Shown here in pieces: positions 14,585 to 19,582 of a DNA stretch of 19,582 nt. Numbering within the stretch: position 1 is the stretch's first letter; each line of letters begins with the position of its first letter. The notes under the pieces are model-generated. The model had not been told where the DNA came from. It ran no database searches and was given only the letters and a program-made list of their open reading frames with translations. The DNA is from Minisyncoccota bacterium (lineage in GTDB: Bacteria; Patescibacteriota; Minisyncoccia; JAHIHE01; JAGLIN01): contig JAGLSJ010000003.1 in NCBI GenBank assembly GCA_023270095.1, forward strand, positions 1-19,582, given 5' to 3'. Both the position numbers and the translations under genes were made by a program.

Positions 14585-15367
14585 CTACCTCATTTCAGTT
14601 AATATTATACACCCCTCTCTTGTCACTGCCACTGTATGTTCAAAATGAGCTGACAATTTTCCGTCCTCTGTTCGAATCGTCCATTGATCTTCATCATCGC
14701 AATTAATGTAATAATTTCCAACGTTTATCATCGGTTCAATGGCAAAAGTCATTCCAGTGCATAATTTCATTCCTTCCCCTTTCTTGCCAAAATTTGGAAC
14801 TTCTGGCGGTTCATGAATCGATCTTCCAACTCCATGACCAACTAAATCACGAACAACTGAAAATCCATTTTTTTCAGCATAATCTTGAATTGCAAAACCT
14901 ATATCACCCATTCTATTCCCAATTTTAACCTCTTTAATTCCTTGATACAAAGACTCTCTAGTAACTTTAATAAGTTTCTCTGCCGTCTTACTAATTTTTC
15001 CAGCTCCAACAGTAATTGCGCTATCAGCATGAAATCCATTATATTTTATACCAAAATCAATACTGACTATATCCCCTTTTTTAATTTCCTTTCCAAAAGG
15101 AAAGCCATGTACAATTTCATCATTGATTGAAAAACAAACTGCAGATGGAAAAGGAATTCCTTCTTTGCAAATTTGATAATCCTTAAAAGAAGATATTACT
15201 CCATATTTTTTAATTTGTTTTACTGCAAGCTCTTCAATTTCATCTCCATAAACACCAGGAGCGACTTTATCTCCAAGCAATTTCAAAATATCAGCCATAA
15301 TTTTTCCAGCCTCTTTCATAATTTCAATTTCCGCTTTGGATTTGAGATTTATTTTTTGTCTAGCCAT
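14585..15367 (-). CDS. map: Methionine aminopeptidase, type I
   Basis: Removes the initiator methionine from new proteins. The 260-residue length and lack of an insert fit type Ia. All five metal ligands are visible: Asp104 (SIDFG), Asp115 (HADSA), His178 (VGHGVG), Glu211 (AIEPM) and Glu243 (FEHTVA); His87 (VHGFP) is the substrate-binding His. The short N-terminus (MARQKINLKSKAEIEIM) has no zinc-binding extension. It begins 9 bp after the AlkD-like gene on the same strand and is part of the secY-adk-map order, here separated by the inserted AlkD-like gene. Confidence 0.97.
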   Translation of the reverse strand: MARQKINLKSKAEIEIMKEAGKIMADILKLLGDKVAPGVYGDEIEELAVKQIKKYGVISSFKDYQICKEGIPFPSAVCFSINDEIVHGFPFGKEIKKGDIVSIDFGIKYNGFHADSAITVGAGKISKTAEKLIKVTRESLYQGIKEVKIGNRMGDIGFAIQDYAEKNGFSVVRDLVGHGVGRSIHEPPEVPNFGKKGEGMKLCTGMTFAIEPMINVGNYYINCDDEDQWTIRTEDGKLSAHFEHTVAVTREGCIILTEMR

Positions 15368-15376
15368 AAATTTATA

Positions 15377-16087
15377 TTATTTTTTCATTAATTCAGTTTT
15401 CATTTTCTTTGGCATTTTTTCAATTGCATAACGAAGAGCAGTTCTCGGCATTTTTTTCTTGTTTTTATTTACATAACTGTAAACTTCATCAAGATAGATA
15501 TTACTTGCTTCTTTGAGCATCCAGCCATACCCCTTTTGAACTAAATCATCAGAATCTTCCAAAAGAATATCTGCAACAGAAAAAGCATTTTCAAGATATT
15601 TCTTTTTTCGAAGCGAGTATATCAAACAAACTGCAGAAACTCTTCTCTTCCATCGATTTTTTGATTTGGTCCATTTTTCCGTTTTTGGCAAAAACTCTGG
15701 AAACTGAAAAATATAATACCCAAAAGCATGAGAACAAAGATCATCACATCTTCCCCAATTTGAAACATATTTCTCAACCCAAGATTCAAATACTTTAAAA
15801 TCATTCTTATTGTACTGATTTTTAATTCTATATATCCAATCAAATGCAATCACAGACTCTTCGGTATATCCTGATTTCAATAATTCGTCACACAAAGAAA
15901 TGATTTTCTTTTTATCTAAATCTTTAATTTCAGAAAAATATTTTTGACTCATCTTTCGAACAAGAGGAACTCGAACTCCATACAATTTTATGTCTTCCTT
16001 GAAAAATCTGTAACTACCTTTTTTATATTCCAAATCAATATTACTTTTCAATTCTTTTCTGATTTTTTGAATAATATTGTTTTTCAT
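15377..16087 (-). CDS. AlkD-like DNA alkylation repair protein
   Basis: A 236-residue HEAT-repeat protein of the AlkC/AlkD family, DNA glycosylases that excise positively charged alkylated bases (3-methyladenine, 7-methylguanine) without flipping them. The residues known from Bacillus cereus AlkD have likely counterparts: Trp111 and Asp115 (NWGRCDDLC), Arg148/Arg149 (WKRRVSA) and Trp189 (YGWMLKEA). The protein is basic, ending in a Lys-rich tail, as expected for DNA binding. It lies between adk and map, 9 bp before the map start, so it is probably co-transcribed with map. A TATAAT at 16118-16113 (- strand) could start a shorter transcript. Some family members are not active glycosylases; activity here is inferred from the conserved residues. 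Confidence 0.88.
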   Translation of the reverse strand: MKNNIIQKIRKELKSNIDLEYKKGSYRFFKEDIKLYGVRVPLVRKMSQKYFSEIKDLDKKKIISLCDELLKSGYTEESVIAFDWIYRIKNQYNKNDFKVFESWVEKYVSNWGRCDDLCSHAFGYYIFQFPEFLPKTEKWTKSKNRWKRRVSAVCLIYSLRKKKYLENAFSVADILLEDSDDLVQKGYGWMLKEASNIYLDEVYSYVNKNKKKMPRTALRYAIEKMPKKMKTELMKK

Positions 16088-16158
16088 TTTTTAGGTTACA
16101 ATTAACACAATTATTATACTTAGTAGCAATATAACAATTTATCAATATAGCAATAATT

Positions 16159-16818
16159 TTACTTAATATAACTGAGAATTTCCTCATTTATTTCTTCAAT
16201 AGATTTTTCTCCGTGAATTCTGGTTATCATCTTTTTCTGATCATAATATTCAATTACCGGTTTCATATTTTCTTCATTCCACTGCAATCTGTTTAAAACT
16301 TTTTCTGGCGTATCATCTTGTCTCCTGTAAACTTCACTGCCACAAATTGGACATTTTGTTTCTTCTTCACTTAAATCTTTTCCAACAATCAAAGGGTGGG
16401 CATTTTTTTTACACAACTTTCGACTCGAAATTCTTTTCACAGATTCTTCTTTCGAAATATCAATATAAAAAATATAATCAATTTTTTTTCCAAGAGAAGG
16501 TAATTTTTCATTCCAATATTCAATCTCTTTCATAATCCTTGGAGTGCCATCAAATATAATTCCTTTTTCTTTATCAAGTCTATCAAAACCCCAATCAAAA
16601 ACTTCTTTTTTCATAATGTCCCAAGGTACAAATTGTCCTCTCACATTAATAATATCATTAATTTTTCTTCCAATCTCATTATCTTGATTCGCAATTTCTC
16701 TGAGTACATTCCCAGTCTCAAAAATCTGCAAATCAAATTTTTCTGCAAGAAATCTTGCTTGTGTCCCCTTGCCTGAACCTTGCGGTCCCATAATAATAAT
16801 ATTGATATTCTTTTTCAT
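16159..16818 (-). CDS. adk: Adenylate kinase (divergent)
   Basis: Interconverts ATP + AMP and 2 ADP. The 219-residue protein has an intact P-loop GPQGSGKGTQ (11-20), a TGNVLR segment with the AMP-binding Arg40, FDGTPR with Arg94, a LID domain (about 130-170), and the LID RRQDD motif. Odd points: the usual GFPRT is GTPRI, and the LID zinc site is altered. The first pair is C136-x2-N139 instead of C-x2-C (His141 is a possible ligand), while C156-x2-C159 is kept. Because the catalytic arginines and P-loop are present, activity is likely. It is the middle member of secY-adk-map. Its promoter overlaps that of the divergent small gene at 16920. UMP/CMP kinase-like activity is an alternative for such variants. 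Confidence 0.88.
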   Translation of the reverse strand: MKKNINIIIMGPQGSGKGTQARFLAEKFDLQIFETGNVLREIANQDNEIGRKINDIINVRGQFVPWDIMKKEVFDWGFDRLDKEKGIIFDGTPRIMKEIEYWNEKLPSLGKKIDYIFYIDISKEESVKRISSRKLCKKNAHPLIVGKDLSEEETKCPICGSEVYRRQDDTPEKVLNRLQWNEENMKPVIEYYDQKKMITRIHGEKSIEEINEEILSYIK

Positions 16819-16837
16819 TTATTTTTGATTAGTTATT

Positions 16838-16865
16838 AATATAGATATTCTCTAATACTTGACAA
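16838..16865 (-). promoter_or_regulatory. adk promoter (- strand)
   Basis: TTGTCA (16865-16860) and TATATT (16843-16838) are 16 bp apart, 20 bp before the adk ATG. The -35 lies on the same bases as the -35 of the divergent promoter. Confidence 0.5.
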
Positions 16866-16888
16866 ATTTATAATATTAATTATTATAA
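16859..16888 (+). promoter_or_regulatory. Promoter of the small + strand gene
   Basis: A consensus -35 TTGACA (16859-16864) precedes TTATAA (16883-16888, spacing 18) or TATTAT (16881-16886, spacing 16). Confidence 0.55.
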
Positions 16889-16905
16889 CTACAGTACTAC
16901 ATTGC

Positions 16906-16911
16906 AGGAGG
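16906..16911 (+). promoter_or_regulatory. Shine-Dalgarno that sets a TTG start
   Basis: AGGAGG lies 8 bases before TTG 16920. In-frame TTG codons at 16902 and 16914 are upstream of or too close to it, so the start is placed at 16920. Confidence 0.6.
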
Positions 16912-16919
16912 CATTGTCG

Positions 16920-17252
16920 TTGTTAACAAATATAAATAATAAAGCATTAAAAGAAATTATAAAAGAAGGAGAAGAACGTGAAGAAAATTTGAAGATATTT
17001 CTAAAACTAAGAGAAAATCTTAATTCACAAGTTCTTACTCTATTGTCGAAAGAATATTCAGAAAAAGAATTGCCAATTCTCAATACTCTTGATGAAAATT
17101 ATGACGGACTCGTAGAAGAAAATACTGTCACTGAAATAAAAGAAATTCTTTCACAATGTCTCGGCAAAGACAGTCGATTTGCACAATATAATGCTCCAGA
17201 AATAGGATTATTATTAGAACAATGGGAATTGCTTTATATAATTTCAAAATAA
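16920..17252 (+). CDS. Small helical protein, function unknown
   Basis: A 110-residue, acidic, mostly helical protein that I do not recognise. Only one Cys, no membrane segment and no signal peptide are seen. It begins with a Lys/Glu-rich helix (about 7-40), followed by short helices; the C-terminus (EIGLLLEQWELLYIISK) is amphipathic. The start is TTG with a well-placed AGGAGG, and it has its own promoter and a terminator at 17279, so it is a complete unit. It is the only + strand gene in the second half of the window, lying between adk and the guanylate-kinase homologue, both on the - strand. Nothing in its sequence allows a functional call. Confidence 0.65.
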   Translation: MLTNINNKALKEIIKEGEEREENLKIFLKLRENLNSQVLTLLSKEYSEKELPILNTLDENYDGLVEENTVTEIKEILSQCLGKDSRFAQYNAPEIGLLLEQWELLYIISK

Positions 17253-17278
17253 TAAATCCTCAACAAAAAAATATAATT

Positions 17279-17320
17279 GGCTCGAAATGTCTTTAAAGAT
17301 TGATGCTTTGAGTCTTTTTT
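17279..17320 (+). terminator. Terminator of the small + strand gene
   Basis: GGCTCGAA (17279-17286) pairs with TTTGAGTC (17307-17314) with two G-T wobbles, followed by a T-run. The T-run reaches the stop codon of the converging guanylate-kinase gene at 17321. Confidence 0.6.
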
Positions 17321-17890
17321 TTACTTTTCACATTCTTTCAAAATAATATCCTTTACATTTTTTATTGTTTCATTTAATTTATTTTCATAATTTATAACTT
17401 CGTAGTCATAAATATCTCTATGTTTTAACCACTCTTTTGTGTAAACCATTCTTTGTTTAATATATTCCAAATCCTCTCCTCTCTTCATAAGTCTTTTCTC
17501 AATATCTTCTAACGTTGGAGTCATAATGAATATGGAGATAACTTCTGGCATAATTTTTTTTACTGTCATTACACCTTTATATTCAATCTTCCAAACACCA
17601 ATTTTATCACACTCCAAAACTCTTTGAATTTCATTTTTTGTGACTCCGTAAAATTGATCATTGTATTCTCTGGCATATTCAAAAAATAAATTATCTTCTA
17701 TTCCTTTTTCAAATTCTTCTTTGGAAATAAAATAATAAGAGTCCTCAACAAAAATTTCTGATCTTTTTTTTCTTGTTGTTGTTGTCACAACTCTTTCAAT
17801 CGGAAGAACTTTTTTCAGCCCCTCAATTACACTATCTTCGCCAGCACCAGAAGGTCCAGAAATTATAAATAACTTGTTTTTATATTTCAT
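17321..17890 (-). CDS. gmk: Guanylate kinase homologue with altered P-loop
   Basis: Guanylate kinase phosphorylates GMP or dGMP to the diphosphate. The 189 residues match the family along their length: GMP-binding TTTTRKKRSE (Arg40, Arg43), YYF (52-54), FFEYAREY (Glu71) and FYGVT (80-84), and the LID arginines in RLMKRGED. However, the P-loop reads GPSGAG-Glu18-Asp19 where the family has Gly-Lys-Ser/Thr, so the lysine that holds the ATP phosphates and the residue that coordinates Mg are both replaced by acidic residues. The codons are GAA and GAT at 17839-17834. The rest of the fold is intact and shows no decay, so the change appears to be tolerated. It may be a catalytically changed or regulatory kinase, or another residue may compensate. 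It follows the DUF5655-like gene after 27 bp. Confidence 0.85.
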   Translation of the reverse strand: MKYKNKLFIISGPSGAGEDSVIEGLKKVLPIERVVTTTTRKKRSEIFVEDSYYFISKEEFEKGIEDNLFFEYAREYNDQFYGVTKNEIQRVLECDKIGVWKIEYKGVMTVKKIMPEVISIFIMTPTLEDIEKRLMKRGEDLEYIKQRMVYTKEWLKHRDIYDYEVINYENKLNETIKNVKDIILKECEK

Positions 17891-17917
17891 AATTTTTTGA
17901 TTAAATCTCCGTGAATT

Positions 17918-18841
17918 TTATTTTTGATATTCTTCATCAATTTTATAATATATTTGCTTAGCAATAACTATAAGCCCATACCAATTATTGGAATCCTTTA
18001 TTTCAACCTCATAATGTGCTGACCAATTAGGATGAATTTTTCTAACATTTCTTATTTCTAAATTATTTGGAATATTTAATTTATATTCTTCTTTACCAAA
18101 ATTAATTAATAATTTATTTTTTCTAAAATAAATATAAGAAAGTGCACAATTCCTATAAGTAAAACTAATATAATTACCCCTTATATTCATTTTTACTCTA
18201 TCCCATTTCAAAAGCTCTTCTTTAAAATTTTCAAAAACTTCCCAAGCTTTTTCACTAGTTTTATTTTTATATTCATCTTCAGTATGCTCTTTAAACTCTT
18301 TCTCAATTTTTGATATAGCATTCCCTTTAATTTCTTTTATATCCAAACCAGCTCTTTTCTCTAATCCAATTTGTTCTAATTTAAAATAATCGCCATTATA
18401 CCAATCATAATCCCAAAGCTCTATAGGGAGCCCTCGAAAATCAACTGCCCTTCTTTGTCTTTCAGTAAAATTTTTACCAATAAAAATTACTTTTGAAGAA
18501 GACCAGCTAATTTTTGTAGGGTCTGCTGGAATCTTTAAAACTTCATGAAGCTTAATAAGAAAATCATTCTTTCTATTTGATAAAAGATTAAAATATTCCA
18601 TCCCTTGATCAAAAAGTCCTTTATCATTTTCTTTTTTAAGTTCAATTAAAACTGGGGCACTTACTTCTCTGTCAAATGCAAGGATATCAATATATTTATT
18701 ATCAACCGAAAATTCAAAACAAACAAATTCTAATCCCATGAGATTGTTAAGATTTTTTCCAACTACCCCTTGAACCCTTTTTTCTAATACATTTTTGATT
18801 TCAATATTATCTAATTTTTCCTTATTTATTTTATATAGCAT
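17918..18841 (-). CDS. NucS/DUF91-like nuclease with DUF5655-type C-terminus
   Basis: A 307-residue protein with two parts. The N-terminal ~130 residues carry a PD-(D/E)XK-like site: Asp52 in NKYIDILAFD and Glu67-x-Lys69 in APVLIELKKE, followed by a QGMEYFNLL helix, as in DUF91/NucS-type endonuclease-like proteins. The C-terminal part (about 175-307) resembles the DUF5655 domain found with such nucleases (HTEDEYKNKTSEKAWEVFE segment, then a beta-rich end). The substrate is unknown; mismatch or damaged DNA is possible by analogy with NucS. It lies between the NUDIX gene (24 bp away) and the guanylate-kinase homologue (27 bp away), so all three are likely transcribed together. The start ATG at 18841 has no clear Shine-Dalgarno. 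Confidence 0.8.
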   Translation of the reverse strand: MLYKINKEKLDNIEIKNVLEKRVQGVVGKNLNNLMGLEFVCFEFSVDNKYIDILAFDREVSAPVLIELKKENDKGLFDQGMEYFNLLSNRKNDFLIKLHEVLKIPADPTKISWSSSKVIFIGKNFTERQRRAVDFRGLPIELWDYDWYNGDYFKLEQIGLEKRAGLDIKEIKGNAISKIEKEFKEHTEDEYKNKTSEKAWEVFENFKEELLKWDRVKMNIRGNYISFTYRNCALSYIYFRKNKLLINFGKEEYKLNIPNNLEIRNVRKIHPNWSAHYEVEIKDSNNWYGLIVIAKQIYYKIDEEYQK

Positions 18842-18865
18842 AATTTCATTATTAAAAAGTGAAAA

Positions 18866-19261
18866 TTAATTATTAAAATATTTTCTCAAAGTCTCTTTAT
18901 GACCTTCTCTCATGTCCATTTTTTCAAATTCATCAGCATCAACCCATTTATATTCTACATGCTCATCGCTTAATCTTATTATAGACTCTTCTGTCAAAAT
19001 TTCAAAATCAAATACAATAAAATGATGATTAATTTCTTCATTAACAAAAGACCACATATTCATCAAATCCCCCATTTCAAAATTTTCAAATCCGACCTCC
19101 TCTTTGATTTCCCTCTGAAAAGTTTCCTCAACGCTTTCTCCATAATCCATCCTTCCTCCTGGCAATTCCCATCTATCATTTGGATTTTTCAAAAATAAAA
19201 CCTTGTCGTCTCTACACAAAAAACCTTTAATTGAAACTTGTTGAATTTGTGAGTTTTTCAT
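18866..19261 (-). CDS. NUDIX hydrolase
   Basis: Hydrolyses nucleoside-diphosphate-linked compounds, for example oxidised dNTPs (MutT-like), ADP-ribose or dinucleotides. The 131-residue length is typical of a single NUDIX fold. The full NUDIX box spans Gly36 to Phe58: G-x5-E-x7-REIKEEVGF with metal-binding glutamates 51, 54 and 55. The preceding WELPGG is usual for the family. The substrate cannot be decided; NUDIX proteins with this short form are often housecleaning enzymes. It directly follows secY in the direction of transcription, with an RNA hairpin in the gap. Confidence 0.93.
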   Translation of the reverse strand: MKNSQIQQVSIKGFLCRDDKVLFLKNPNDRWELPGGRMDYGESVEETFQREIKEEVGFENFEMGDLMNMWSFVNEEINHHFIVFDFEILTEESIIRLSDEHVEYKWVDADEFEKMDMREGHKETLRKYFNN

Positions 19262-19285
19262 ATACTGAAATCTAATTATTTATAA

Positions 19286-19314
19286 CAACAGCCCGAATAA
19301 AATTCAGGCCGTTG
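19286..19314 (-). promoter_or_regulatory. RNA hairpin between secY and the NUDIX gene
   Basis: On the - strand RNA, the 12 bases 19314-19303 and 19297-19286 can pair completely with two G-U wobbles around a five-base loop. The + strand RNA would have two mismatches, so the structure favours the secY transcript. It is not followed by a T-run, so it may be a processing or attenuation element rather than a simple terminator. Confidence 0.5.
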
Positions 19315-19342
19315 GAATACAAGTTATAAACTGTAAATATTT

Positions 19343-19582
19343 TTATAGTTCATCATAATCACGCATCGTCAATTGTGAATCAATTTGCTTTATTGAGTCA
19401 AGAACAACACCAACAACAATCAAAACTGAAGCTCCACCGATTGCCATAGTTGTAACGTTTGTAACAGCTTGACCAATAAAAGGAATAACAGCTATAAGTC
19501 CCAAGAAAAATGCACCAAGAAAAGTTATTCTATTTAAAACTCTACTCAAAAAGTCAGCAGTATTTCCACCTGGTCTAATTCC
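19343..19582 (-). CDS. secY: SecY translocase subunit, C-terminal end (truncated by window)
   Basis: The last 79 residues of the channel protein of the Sec translocon, which moves unfolded proteins across or into the cytoplasmic membrane. The visible frame starts with GIRPGGNTADFL, includes a hydrophobic helix (about residues 20-40 of the fragment: FLGAFFLGLIAVIPFIG) and the conserved GGASVLIVVGVVLDSIKQIDSQLTMRDY ending before the stop. The start of the gene lies beyond the window. It is the leading member of the secY-adk-map group, here separated from adk by four genes (three on the same strand). Confidence 0.95.
   Translation of the reverse strand, partial: GIRPGGNTADFLSRVLNRITFLGAFFLGLIAVIPFIGQAVTNVTTMAIGGASVLIVVGVVLDSIKQIDSQLTMRDYDEL

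Noticed and set aside
16088..16158. Direct repeats of TATATTG in the alkD-like/adk gap as an operator
   Set aside because: Very short and AT-rich; not distinguishable from background.

Overview
The window is strongly AT-rich, with compact genes, short intergenic gaps and several transcripts that appear leaderless or nearly so. Gene content (partial SecY, Adk, Map, RuvX, GluRS, a UvrD-type helicase-nuclease, and an EnvC-like coiled-coil protein with a C39-like peptidase domain) points to a bacterium. The small-genome style, altered core enzymes and dispersed palindromic repeats suggest a member of the Candidate Phyla Radiation (Patescibacteria, Parcubacteria/Moranbacteria-like). This placement is inference from style; there is no rRNA or other decisive marker here.

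Layout. Genes on the + strand fill 1-10344: a 5'-truncated UDP-glucose 6-dehydrogenase, an ABC exporter, a 105-bp palindromic repeat, a UvrD helicase fused to a RecB-type nuclease, a DEDDh exonuclease, a four-helix membrane protein of unknown function, an HD phosphohydrolase started one base after it, and a small coiled-coil protein. From 10345 to 10909 lies a stretch that looks empty but holds several small elements. On the + strand there is a promoter and a ~65-nt structured RNA with its own terminator. Next comes an 18-bp perfect inverted repeat. On the - strand there is a complete small gene (promoter, strong ribosome-binding site, 45-residue cysteine-rich protein, terminator).

From 10910 to the end nearly everything is on the - strand. 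Read in the direction of transcription it runs secY (C-terminal end), NUDIX hydrolase, DUF5655-like nuclease, guanylate-kinase homologue, adk, AlkD-like DNA repair protein, map, ruvX, gltX, then the secreted C39 peptidase. The common bacterial secY-adk-map order is therefore kept but expanded with nucleotide and DNA-repair genes. One small + strand gene (16920-17252) sits in the middle and has a divergent promoter that overlaps the adk promoter.

The most unusual points are: a guanylate kinase whose P-loop lysine and following Ser/Thr are Glu-Asp; a frame-sensitive heptanucleotide repeat inside gltX; the small-element cluster at 10389-10935; and two equal-length 105-bp palindromic repeats placed in the same orientation relative to the flanking genes. 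I found no CRISPR array, tRNA, rRNA or transposase.
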